Assembly (NCBI RefSeq): GCF_027531705.1
Contig: NZ_JAPZSP010000029.1
Location: forward strand, 1-64,000
Direction: 5' to 3'
Source of the DNA: Flavobacterium sp.
GTDB taxonomy: Bacteria; Bacteroidota; Bacteroidia; Flavobacteriales; Flavobacteriaceae
DNA length: 64,000 nucleotides
The notes under the pieces were generated by a model that saw nothing but the letters and a program-made list of their open reading frames with translations, was not told the origin of the DNA and ran no database searches. Shown one piece after another: positions 1 through 7,218 of this stretch (position 1 is the stretch's first letter; each line of letters starts with the position of its first letter). Both the position numbers and the translations under genes were made by a program.

Positions 1-225
1 TTTAGTGTAATAGCTGGCGCAATTACACAAAAACCACTCGAATTGACGGTAGTGGTAGATTGATGAATTCTTATCGTCAAAAGACCTGACAGGTTTTAAA
101 AACCTGTCAGGTCTAAAATTACAAGTCCTATAAGAACTAAAACCATACTTACCCTATCGTCACTTCGAGTGGTTTTGTGAATCTCGTTTTTCAACAAGAG
201 GAGCAAAATTGTATCGAGAACCTAT
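1..225. repeat. REP-like composite element with internal 33-nt palindrome
   Basis: This stretch holds no gene. It begins inside a copy of the dominant intergenic repeat: a hairpin with arms GTGTAAT/ATTACAC, then an ACTCGAATTGACGG arm, a spacer, the complementary arm CGTCACTTCGAGTG near 159-172, and TATCGAGAAC near 211-220. Between the arms lies a perfect 33-nt palindrome (82-114, arms AGACCTGACAGGTTTT and its complement) that recurs unchanged at 4266-4298. Positions 226-297 show nothing further. Confidence 0.75.
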
Positions 226-297
226 GGAATTCTGAAATCTGCTTTCATTCACCACTTCGTACCTCGTATTTCGTACCTCTAACTTTATTCTCGTATT

Positions 298-954
298 TTA
301 CAAAAACGGTTCTGTTAGTTTGTATTTGAAAGAGAATAACACTAGTCCTACTTTTGACTTTATGTTGTATCTTTCAAATAGGGCTGCTCTGTAACTTTCT
401 ATTGATTTTACTGATAGATTCATTATGTCTGCCATTTGGTCGTAGGTTAGTTCTTTTTCGTCGCAGACTAGTTTTAGGAAATGTAATTCTCTTTGGGATA
501 GGGTGATTTCTTCTTTTGTTTTGGTGGTGTCTGTTTGGTGGTTTCTTATTCTTTTTAGTATTTCGGTTACGTTGTTGTAGCCTATTTTTACTATGTTGTC
601 TATGGCGAATTTTAGGTCGTGGGCGGTGCAGTTTTTGTGCAAAAATCCTCTTGCGCCGTGGTGGTAAGCTTCGTTTATTATTTGTTCTTCAAAGTGTTGG
701 GTTAGTAGCAATACTTTGTATTCTTCTTCTTTTTCTTCTAAGGCTTGTAGTACCTCTATGCCGTTCATGTTGGGCATAGAGTAGTCTAGTATGTACATGT
801 CTGGTTTTGGTTGTAGTGGCAATGCTTCTAGAAAATCTTCTCCATTGTCAAATTCTTGAATGACTTCAAAGTCGCTTATTTTTTCTAAAAGTTCTTTTAG
901 TCCGTGGCGCACTATAGCGTGGTCATCGATGATGCAAATAGTGGTTTTTTCCAT
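298..954 (-). CDS. LuxR/NarL-family response regulator
   Basis: This is a two-component response regulator of 218 residues. The receiver domain spans about residues 4-120 and carries the acidic pair D10-D11, the phosphoacceptor D57 (in ILDYSM) and a Lys in the LHKNC segment. A LuxR-type helix-turn-helix lies near residues 155-205 (YDQMADIMNLSVKSIESYR). I chose the ATG at 954, because the longer frame starts upstream with residues unlike the family and overlaps the kinase gene. It lies 7 bases after the histidine kinase gene, so the two probably form one operon and a cognate pair. The target genes are unknown; the downstream membrane protein and lipoprotein genes are candidates. The NarL/DegU-type assignment is secure. 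Confidence 0.93.
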   Translation of the reverse strand: MEKTTICIIDDHAIVRHGLKELLEKISDFEVIQEFDNGEDFLEALPLQPKPDMYILDYSMPNMNGIEVLQALEEKEEEYKVLLLTQHFEEQIINEAYHHGARGFLHKNCTAHDLKFAIDNIVKIGYNNVTEILKRIRNHQTDTTKTKEEITLSQRELHFLKLVCDEKELTYDQMADIMNLSVKSIESYRAALFERYNIKSKVGLVLFSFKYKLTEPFL

Positions 955-961
955 ATTACAA

Positions 962-1729
962 TTAGTTTTCAGAAAGTGTGATGGTAGTCCCTTCACCTAT
1001 TTCAGAATTGATGGTTAGTTTATAATTGATGATTGTAGCTCTGCTGGACATGTTTTGCAAACCAAGCGATTGTTTGTTCCCTACAACCTTTTGGTCAAAA
1101 CCTTTGCCGTTGTCTTGTATAGTCATGGCAAAACTTGGTGTTGTGCTAATTGTTACGCTAATTTGTTTGGCTTTAGCATGCTTGAGTGTGTTGTTGATGA
1201 TTTCCTGGAAGATGCGGTAGATTACTATTTTTTCGTTGGCGGTGAACTCTTTTTTGGTTTGCTCTTCTTGGTTTAGCACAATCTTGATTTTGGGGTTCTT
1301 CTGCAAACGCTCTACTTCGGTGGCGATGGCTTTGAACAAATCTTGTTGCAACAATAACTGGTTATTAAGCGAATGACTGATGCTTCTAATCGAACTAGAC
1401 AAATTGCCAACCGACTGAGATAGTGGTTCTAGCAAAGTATTTAGCTCGGCAGAGTCCAGTTTTAGGTTTTCTAGTTGAAAGTTGATGTAGGTTAGTTGTT
1501 GTCCTGCATCGTCGTGTAGATCTTGTGAGATATTGTTAAGGACTTGTTCTTGGGTTTCGAGAATGGTTTGGTTTAAAAACTTTTGGAAATCAATGTCTTT
1601 TTGATACAATTGTTGGGTGTACTTTTTTACTTTGTTGATGTAGAGTTTGATTAATACTACACAAAATAAAATTACAAGACTTACAAACAACAAGCCAATA
1701 ATTATTCCAATGGCGATATTATTTAGCAT
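962..1729 (-). CDS. Sensor histidine kinase (HisKA_3 / NarX-DegS type)
   Basis: The protein has 255 residues. An N-terminal membrane helix (about residues 5-30) is followed directly by a HisKA_3 dimerisation domain with the phosphoacceptor H72 in DLHDDAGQ. A HATPase_c domain follows with an N box (EIINNTLKHAKA), a G box (DNGKGF) and a GLQNM segment. There is no recognisable periplasmic or PAS sensor, so it resembles the minimal kinases common in Bacteroidota that sense through the membrane or through a partner. Its partner regulator is encoded just downstream. Its start overlaps the end of the preceding membrane protein gene by 11 bases, which suggests translational coupling and perhaps a sensing role for that membrane protein. 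Confidence 0.92.
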   Translation of the reverse strand: MLNNIAIGIIIGLLFVSLVILFCVVLIKLYINKVKKYTQQLYQKDIDFQKFLNQTILETQEQVLNNISQDLHDDAGQQLTYINFQLENLKLDSAELNTLLEPLSQSVGNLSSSIRSISHSLNNQLLLQQDLFKAIATEVERLQKNPKIKIVLNQEEQTKKEFTANEKIVIYRIFQEIINNTLKHAKAKQISVTISTTPSFAMTIQDNGKGFDQKVVGNKQSLGLQNMSSRATIINYKLTINSEIGEGTTITLSEN

Positions 1730-2327
1730 ATTTCTTTCTTTCTTTATAAATATAAATATTGATTAATGAGTAGTAAATTATGTTTACAAAATAATTCACG
1801 AAAGTGTAAAGTTTCACTTCTCCAAATAAGACTGTTCCTGTAACCGATTTTGACCTAAAGCCAAGCATAAAACTCATTCCTAAAAAAAATAATATTGGTG
1901 CAAATAACAAGATGTAATTGTTGGAAATGAAAAAACTAAGGTTTTCTTTTTTTAAATTTGAATAACTTTCAAAAACAAATAGTGTTGTATAAATTAAGGC
2001 TCCAAGAATAAAGGCATTAAAATTAAATTCCTTAAAAATAGAGCTATAGAAAAGTGAAAAACAATTAAAAAACAGAAAACCCCAAATAATGGATGTTGAC
2101 AACTTTGGATTCAAACTTTGTTTTTGTAGTAACAGTATCCATAAAAGGTTGTGGGCTAAAACATAGATATTGTTATTAAAAAAAGTATCTATTCTAAAGT
2201 GTTTGAATAAATCTGTTACTATAATATTTACTACTGATAAAAATAATAATAACCCTAGCATTTTGTTCTTGTTATTGAAAACAAAATAAAGCACTAGGGT
2301 TATTACTATATATAGTTTGATTATCAT
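1719..2327 (-). CDS. Multi-pass membrane protein of unknown function
   Basis: A hydrophobic protein of 202 residues with about six predicted membrane helices separated by short loops, and a basic C-terminus (IYKERKKYAK). No enzymatic motif is visible and I do not recognise the family. It overlaps the histidine kinase gene by 11 bases and lies 9 bases after the lipoprotein gene, so these four minus-strand genes probably form one transcription unit. Because the kinase lacks an obvious sensor domain, this protein could act as its membrane sensor or regulator, but that is inference from position only. Confidence 0.75.
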   Translation of the reverse strand: MIIKLYIVITLVLYFVFNNKNKMLGLLLFLSVVNIIVTDLFKHFRIDTFFNNNIYVLAHNLLWILLLQKQSLNPKLSTSIIWGFLFFNCFSLFYSSIFKEFNFNAFILGALIYTTLFVFESYSNLKKENLSFFISNNYILLFAPILFFLGMSFMLGFRSKSVTGTVLFGEVKLYTFVNYFVNIIYYSLINIYIYKERKKYAK

Positions 2328-2336
2328 TTATGCTGC

Positions 2337-3044
2337 TTATTTTCCTCGAGTTGGGTCTTCAACAATGTCAAAATATTGGACTTTATTATTTGAATAATAT
2401 GCTTTAAAAACGGCAACATTGTGTTTTCCTTCATAGGTACTCGGAGGTGTTGTTTTTGGGATATCTTTTATGGCTTTTCTAATTTCAACTTTTTCAAAAA
2501 GAGGATCTTTAGTAAGTGATTTAAAAGTTACAACTGGAAGACAAGAAATAAAGTTATCAAACTCGTGTTGGTTTACTATTTTATGAGTAAAACTTGCATT
2601 TTTCTTATCATCAAAAGTAAACTTTACATACTCCAAATCAGTAGCTCCTTTAATCATTTCAACAACTTCAGCTTTGGTCATTGTCTTTGGTAAAGCAATA
2701 TCATTTGCCCAGAAATTTTTAGTATAAGTTGAATGTTCTCCTTCTGATATTTCATGTTTATCATTTATTTCTCTTAATGCCAGCATTGCTATAGTTTCAG
2801 AGGAGCGAGTTTTAATGACAACATTTTGATGGTAAATTTCCAATAATGACTGGAGCGAATAAGTAGCAAATACTTTTTTGATAGAATCGTTTGCGGTATC
2901 TCCAGTAACTTTGGCTTCATCTTTAACTTCCGTTGTATCTGAAACCGCTTCTGTAGTCTCTTCTGTTGGTTTTTTATTATTAATGCAAGAAAACACAATA
3001 AGCGACATTATTACTGATGCCATCCAAATTATACTCTTTTTCAT
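2337..3044 (-). CDS. Putative lipoprotein of unknown function
   Basis: The 235-residue product starts with a lipoprotein-type signal sequence (MKKSIIWMASVIMSLIVFSC), putting the lipidated Cys at about residue 20. A low-complexity acidic linker rich in Thr, Glu and Asp covers about residues 24-55. The remaining 180 residues look globular, but I recognise no domain. It is the first gene of the minus-strand unit that continues into the membrane protein, histidine kinase and response regulator. An outer-membrane or periplasmic role upstream of the two-component system is plausible from position, not shown. Confidence 0.75.
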   Translation of the reverse strand: MKKSIIWMASVIMSLIVFSCINNKKPTEETTEAVSDTTEVKDEAKVTGDTANDSIKKVFATYSLQSLLEIYHQNVVIKTRSSETIAMLALREINDKHEISEGEHSTYTKNFWANDIALPKTMTKAEVVEMIKGATDLEYVKFTFDDKKNASFTHKIVNQHEFDNFISCLPVVTFKSLTKDPLFEKVEIRKAIKDIPKTTPPSTYEGKHNVAVFKAYYSNNKVQYFDIVEDPTRGK

Positions 3045-3254
3045 AATTTTTGTTTTTTAAGGTTAGTTTTAATTTTTAACAAAGATTCAATTTCAAGTAT
3101 TTATATCAAATAGGCAAACCCCTAAATTGAATAGTGTTTTCCCTATTTACTAATTTACTTGCTAAAATAATAAAATTTCTTTACAAAATCCATATCTACA
3201 ACTATTTCAATAAATTAGAGAAAAACCCATATTGTTTTTAGTGGTATACATAAG

Positions 3255-3283
3255 TTGTTATAATTAGGGTTGAAGTAGTTTTG
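3255..3283 (+). promoter_or_regulatory. Bacteroidota-type promoter for the secreted-protein gene
   Basis: TTG at 3255-3257, an 18-base spacer, then TAGTTTTG at 3276-3283, matching the Bacteroidota consensus TTG-N17-23-TANNTTTG. It lies 26 bases ahead of the ATG at 3310. Confidence 0.6.
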
Positions 3284-3309
3284 GAGTGAAACTTTAAAAC
3301 ATAGAAATC

Positions 3310-4092
3310 ATGAAAAAAATCATTTTTACAGCCGTATTATTATTAACAATTACTTCTTTATTTTCTCAAAAAATCGCCTATTCACACAATGGTGAAAAAA
3401 TAGAATATAAAAAAGAAAAAATTGATTTAAACTTAACAAAGTCAGGAAAAACAATTAAACGAGTACGCACAACAGAAGCTTTAGCTTTAAGTTCGTTAAT
3501 TTCCTTTTTACCAACTATAGTAGATGAAGGTTTTAAGTTAACTACCAAATTGATTGAAAACAACATAAAGAAATTTACAGCAGAATATTCTAAAACTACA
3601 AGTTTTTTAGATGCCGCATCAGGAGAAATTCCAAACATTGAATTAAATAGAACTTTAGATGATACTAATCAAGCTTTGAAAATTATTATTGAACCTTATT
3701 TAGTAAATGGCACAGAAAATTTTGTATATTATGTAAAGGATATTGCTTTAAAAAACTCGGCTGCAAAATTTAAAAAAGGGGATTTATTAGATTACTCTAT
3801 CGAAATTCATGTGATGGTATTAGAAAATGGCGCAAAAAAAGCAATTGAACTTAAGCCAATACAGGTGTTATCATTTGCTTTTGAAAAAAACCCAACTTTT
3901 AATCAATCTAATTATGAATATAGAACAGAAATGATAACAATTTCTGAAAACGCAATGATAACTGATATTTCTGTAAAAGTTATCGAGACAAATTCCAGAA
4001 AAATTAAAGCCGAAAAAATTCAATCGTTGTATAATGATCATAAAGATACATTTAAAACTATTATCAATAACTATCTACCAAAAAGTGAGTAG
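3310..4092 (+). CDS. Secreted protein of unknown function
   Basis: A 260-residue protein with a clear N-terminal signal peptide (about residues 1-20, MKKIIFTAVLLLTITSLFSQ), so it is exported. The mature part mixes beta-prone and helical stretches and is rich in Lys, Glu and Asn. I see no catalytic motif and do not recognise a family. A good promoter lies just upstream, and the gene ends shortly before a 33-nt palindrome that could also act as a terminator. It stands alone between the divergent two-component unit and the HU-like gene. Confidence 0.8.
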   Translation: MKKIIFTAVLLLTITSLFSQKIAYSHNGEKIEYKKEKIDLNLTKSGKTIKRVRTTEALALSSLISFLPTIVDEGFKLTTKLIENNIKKFTAEYSKTTSFLDAASGEIPNIELNRTLDDTNQALKIIIEPYLVNGTENFVYYVKDIALKNSAAKFKKGDLLDYSIEIHVMVLENGAKKAIELKPIQVLSFAFEKNPTFNQSNYEYRTEMITISENAMITDISVKVIETNSRKIKAEKIQSLYNDHKDTFKTIINNYLPKSE

Positions 4093-4105
4093 CCATCTTT
4101 AATGT

Positions 4106-4138
4106 AACCCTCGCAGGGTTTGGAACCCTGCGAGGGTT
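4106..4138. repeat. 33-nt REP-like palindrome
   Basis: Inverted arms AACCCTCGCAGGGTT and AACCCTGCGAGGGTT around a TGG centre form a strong hairpin. A half copy occurs at 24202-24219 and a related full copy at 36031-36057. It lies 14 bases after the secreted-protein gene and may also stop its transcription, although no long T run follows. Confidence 0.8.
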
Positions 4139-4189
4139 TAATTTTAAAAAATAGATTAGTATCCTTACGATCCAATGATAAACTAAACT

Positions 4190-4298
4190 AGTACTTTACA
4201 CTACCGTCACTTCGAGTGTCCGCCGCGGCGGATGTATCGAGAACCTATGAAAAACTAAACCCATTAGACCTGACAGGTTTTAAAAACCTGTCAGGTCT
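4190..4298. repeat. Half REP-like element plus 33-nt palindrome
   Basis: The arm CGTCACTTCGAGTG is followed by a 14-base perfect palindrome TCCGCCGCGGCGGA (4219-4232) and then TATCGAGAAC. Next comes the 33-nt palindrome 4266-4298, identical to the one at 82-114. Here a GC-rich palindrome replaces the hairpin that other copies carry in the same slot. Confidence 0.75.
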
Positions 4299-4303
4299 TT
4301 TCC

Positions 4304-4460
4304 TTGATTATTTCCAAACAAAACGAAGAAAAAGAAATCGTTAAAGATATAACCGACTTTACTGATGTTACGCTTGACTTTTTAATAGAAGCTCCTCCTT
4401 GTCAACACCTTACTTGACTTTTTTACTGGCATTGGACAATTATTTTTTGCAACTGTTTAG
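4304..4460 (+). pseudogene. Possible decayed coding remnant
   Basis: One frame reads LIISKQNEEKEIVKDITDFT and on to a stop near 4419. An overlapping frame continues as LDFFTGIGQLFFATV and ends at the stop at 4458-4460. Together they look like a short frameshifted remnant of a membrane or secreted protein. There is no start codon in a good context and I do not recognise the parent, so this may be chance. Confidence 0.25.
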
Positions 4461-4633
4461 ATTATAACTCGACATAAAACTTTTGTTTATCTATACCACA
4501 TACGCCGTCTATAATGCTTTTATTTTCAATAATTTACAAAATACCAAATTATTATTCAACTGTATTTCAGCATGTTATAAAGCGTTCTAAATTTCACTTA
4601 TTTGTTAAAAAATGGCTACGATTGTGAATAAGT

Positions 4634-4669
4634 TTGACTTTCTATTCACGCAACTTTTTATAATCTTTG
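4634..4669 (+). promoter_or_regulatory. Possible promoter of the HU-like gene
   Basis: TTGACT at 4634-4639 precedes a TATAAT at 4659-4664 that overlaps AATCTTTG at 4662-4669. The second is one base away from the Bacteroidota element TANNTTTG. This leaves an 80-base leader before the ATG at 4749. The exact promoter elements are uncertain. Confidence 0.4.
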
Positions 4670-4748
4670 TAACAGACAGTTAGGCATTTTGGTTCCAATT
4701 TGTACTAAGTCAAAAATTTTTATTTTTTAACTTAATACTTTTAAAAAA

Positions 4749-5132
4749 ATGAGTGTTAAATTCAAAGTTCTTCCTAGAAAGAACCCGCAAGACATCCTTG
4801 CACCAGAAAAATTCTATGCTGCTGCTATTGCAGATGGCGAAACTGATTTAGAAAGACTCGCGGAGTTAATTTCTTATCAATGTACTGTGACCGAAGCCGA
4901 TTGCTATGCGGTATTGATGTCGTTAGAACACAATATCATTGGCGAATTGAATGAAGGTCGTATTGTAAAACTAGGACGTTTGGGTAACTTCCAAGTAGGA
5001 TTAAGTTCTGAAGGTAAAGACACCGCCGATGAAGTAACATCGAGTGCCATTATCAAAAACAGAATCCTTTTTAGACCTGGTAAAAAATTGCGTAATTTGT
5101 TGACTACGCTTTCTTACCGCAAAGCCAGCTAG
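4749..5132 (+). CDS. HU-family (histone-like) DNA-binding protein
   Basis: The 127-residue protein matches the Bacteroidota HU-related family rather than classical 90-residue HU. It has an N-terminal extension (SVKFKVLPRKNPQD), a helical dimerisation half with the conserved EADCYAVL segment, a beta arm entered by the RIVKLGRLGNFQV motif, and a C-terminal FRPGKKLRNLL segment. Such proteins bend or coat DNA as dimers in the nucleoid. The gene is monocistronic, with its own upstream region and an intrinsic terminator right after the stop. A degraded copy of its 3' end and terminator lies 720 bp downstream at 5846-5910. The family assignment is secure; its specific cell role is not known from sequence. 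Confidence 0.9.
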   Translation: MSVKFKVLPRKNPQDILAPEKFYAAAIADGETDLERLAELISYQCTVTEADCYAVLMSLEHNIIGELNEGRIVKLGRLGNFQVGLSSEGKDTADEVTSSAIIKNRILFRPGKKLRNLLTTLSYRKAS

Positions 5133-5164
5133 AACCCCGTAACTAAGCAACTTAGTTATTGTAA

Positions 5165-5200
5165 GACCTCGAGTATTCCAGTGCTCGGGGTCTTTTTTTT
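5165..5200 (+). terminator. Intrinsic terminator of the HU-like gene
   Basis: Stem GACCTCGAG (5165-5173) pairs with CTCGGGGTC (5184-5192), with one G-U pair and a 10-base loop, followed by a run of eight T. Confidence 0.9.
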
Positions 5201-5211
5201 ACCTCAAATTC

Positions 5212-5299
5212 GTCCCGACGAACCAATTATCTAGTCCCGACGAACCAAAAAAAATGTCCTGATGAGTTAAAAAAAAGGTCAGGACAAACTAAAAACAAC
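5212..5299. repeat. Four tandem 22-bp repeats
   Basis: Units start at 5212, 5234, 5256 and 5278, exactly 22 bases apart. The first two begin GTCCCGACGAACCAA, the third GTCCTGATGAGTTAA and the fourth GTCAGGACAAACTAA, so the array decays in one direction. The third and fourth units can pair with each other through TGTCCTGA and TCAGGACA. Confidence 0.6.
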
Positions 5300-5845
5300 C
5301 TCATCTAACAAAAAAAACACCAACTTTTACACTTCAACAAAAGCAAAACAAGAAAAAAACCTCTTTTCACACCCACTTTTCAACATATCTCCTACCCAAA
5401 ATGCAGCATCTAAAAGCTAAAAAAACATCCCTCGAGTCAGTCAAAGTATAGGTCGAAAAAAGAAAAAATCAGTCGAAAGCGACAACTGCAAAACATCGTT
5501 TATCCACGTCGCGAACTAAAACGTTAGAAGAAGTAACAAGAAGTAGTAAAAGGCTTTTAATGCCAGACTAAGCGATAGCGAAGCAGCTGCTCAAGACGTG
5601 CAACGTCGAAGTAGAAAACGTAGCGCCCTTTGTGCCTTCTTTGTGCCCTTCGCGGTTAAACCCCAAGCGCAGCGCCTAAAGAAATCCGCAACCATCCGCG
5701 CCTGCGAAGCATCCGTAAAATCCGCGTTCCATAACAAAAGTCGAGCAAAGTTGGAACAGACAACTTATAATGTCGGTCAAGCCTTCTTCAAAGCCGATGA
5801 TGTCAAAACACCTCGCTTAACCCCATAAAAAAAAGCCCAAAAAAA
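5300..5845. repeat. Non-coding spacer with inverted intergenic repeats
   Basis: No convincing gene is present. Positions about 5610-5735 hold, in inverse orientation, the two repeat types that recur at 25591-26060: the GGCGCTGCGCTTGGGGTTTA unit and the CGCGGATGAAACGGATGC unit. An open frame at 5598-5828 is a by-product of this repeat. Confidence 0.6.
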
Positions 5846-5910
5846 GCAGCTAGAACCCCGATTTTTGAGCAATTTAGATATTGTAAGACCTCGAGTAATT
5901 CCAGTTACTC
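5846..5910 (+). repeat. Degraded duplicate of the HU gene 3' end and terminator
   Basis: It shares CAGCTAGAACCCCG (which includes the HU stop codon region) and TATTGTAAGACCTCGAGTA with 5126-5175, and diverges in between. The hairpin has been remade as GAGTAA/TTACTC (5893-5898 and 5905-5910). Positions 5911-6126 show no further feature. Confidence 0.7.
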
Positions 5911-6126
5911 TAACGAATGTTGTAAATTTAATACATTTTTTTTACTATACTAACACTGTTTATAACTTCTTTTCACCCTTTATTTACAGGTATTCACACG
6001 TTATTTTCAACTAAAAAACACACCCAATAGAAAATAAAATCACAAAAAAAAGTTTTATACTTTCCATTTTTTCCACTTTAAAAAAAGTTTGCCACTCGCA
6101 AAATCTTATATCCAAACAAAAATTAC

Positions 6127-6157
6127 TTGTTAAAACAAATTATTTTAAATACGTTTG
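6127..6157 (+). promoter_or_regulatory. Bacteroidota-type promoter for the DUF4328 gene
   Basis: TTG at 6127-6129, a 20-base spacer, then TACGTTTG at 6150-6157, which fits TANNTTTG. It is 37 bases before the ATG at 6195. The same -7 element stands before the SNF2 helicase gene. Confidence 0.65.
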
Positions 6158-6194
6158 ACACCTCTATACACTTTCCTAACCAAAACCATTCTTG

Positions 6195-7031
6195 ATGACC
6201 GAAGCGCAACTCTCTGTATGTAAAACCTGTTTGAACCGTAAAAAAGGTGTTTTTGATGCGCAAGATATTTGCAATGTTAGAGGACTTCGACTCAAACCCG
6301 AAGAAGAATGCTCTTATTATGAAAAAGATACCCGAGTTATTACCGCTACCGAGGACAAGCAACTGTATATAAAACCCAATGCCGACCGAGCTAAGTATGC
6401 CATAATTGCTATTCTGGTAGTCATGTGCATAAATATTGTGGCTTCAGTGTCTTCATATTTTCAGTGGCAACTGTTGCTTGATTATAAAAATGGCATGGCA
6501 CTTACCGATGAACTATCTAGTGCTAACAATTTGCGACAAGAGATTATTAGATTTGTTTTTTTAATTGCTTTTATAACAAGTATTGTCTTTTTTATTCTTT
6601 GGTTTAGAAGAGCTTATTATAACCTACAAGTGCGCACAGGCAACTGCCGTCATAGCGATGGTTGGGCAGCTGGAAGTTGGTTTGTACCCATTATCTGTTT
6701 GTATAGACCTTACCAAATAATGAAAGAACTTGCCGAAGAAACCACTAGCTTGCTTAGTATTGCCAGTGGCAAAGAGGTAAAGTCAGACTCTGATGTTATT
6801 AGTATATGGTGGGTACTTTGGATTTTTACTAACTACATTGTAAAATATGGGATGAATTGGGCTTTCAAAGGAGAAAGCATTGACAATCTTATAAATGGTA
6901 CCTTGCTCGCTATTGCCAATAATCTTTTGGGCATACCATTGGCAATTATTACAGTTTTTATGATAAAAAAATACGCTGCTAAAGAAACCGCGCTAACCCA
7001 AGAAGAAAAAAATAGCGAATTTATACTTTAA
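6195..7031 (+). CDS. DUF4328 domain membrane protein
   Basis: A 278-residue protein. The first 45 residues contain four Cys (VCKTC, DICNV and ECSY), suggesting a small metal-binding or redox head. A DUF4328-type membrane region follows with helices near residues 65-85, 115-135, 160-180, 200-215 and 235-255. The signature of the family is visible in RRAYYNL, DGWAAGSWFVPI and LYRPYQIMKEL. The function of DUF4328 is not known. I start at the ATG 6195 rather than the TTG three bases upstream. A promoter lies 37 bases ahead and a likely terminator behind, so it is transcribed alone. It marks the left edge of the defence island. Confidence 0.85.
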   Translation: MTEAQLSVCKTCLNRKKGVFDAQDICNVRGLRLKPEEECSYYEKDTRVITATEDKQLYIKPNADRAKYAIIAILVVMCINIVASVSSYFQWQLLLDYKNGMALTDELSSANNLRQEIIRFVFLIAFITSIVFFILWFRRAYYNLQVRTGNCRHSDGWAAGSWFVPIICLYRPYQIMKELAEETTSLLSIASGKEVKSDSDVISIWWVLWIFTNYIVKYGMNWAFKGESIDNLINGTLLAIANNLLGIPLAIITVFMIKKYAAKETALTQEEKNSEFIL

Positions 7032-7076
7032 CTCGCTTACTAAAACAAGCACATACTAACTCTAATTAACATCATT

Positions 7077-7112
7077 ACGGGAAACCGTAAAAGGTTCCTG
7101 TTTTTTGTTTTT
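7077..7112 (+). terminator. Likely intrinsic terminator
   Basis: ACGGGAAACC and GGTTCCTGT form a stem with a bulged A and one G-T pair, followed by a T-rich tract. Confidence 0.6.
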
Positions 7113-7150
7113 ATATTTGTTAGAATTAGGGGAAATCCTTATAAAATAAA

Positions 7151-7181
7151 TTGGCTATGTCGGTTTTATTTGTTACGTTTG
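7151..7181 (+). promoter_or_regulatory. Bacteroidota-type promoter of the defence island
   Basis: TTGG at 7151-7154, a 19-base spacer, then TACGTTTG at 7174-7181. The ATG of the SNF2 helicase follows 37 bases later. This is the best promoter seen ahead of the island and probably drives 7219-11355. Confidence 0.7.
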
Positions 7182-7218
7182 AAAAGAATATTTTTCTTTA
7201 AGAAAATAATTAATATTA

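Noticed and set aside
516..779. Plus-strand open frame of 87 codons, Cys/Leu-rich
   Set aside because: It is antisense to the response regulator gene, whose domains and catalytic residues are complete.
5212..5299. Possible short CRISPR array
   Set aside because: The 22-base units are directly adjacent with no spacers.
5598..5828. Plus-strand open frame of 76 codons
   Set aside because: It reads through the inverse of the GGCGCTGCGC and CGCGGATGAAAC intergenic repeats, which also occur at 25591-26060 and 37205-38180. No protein features.
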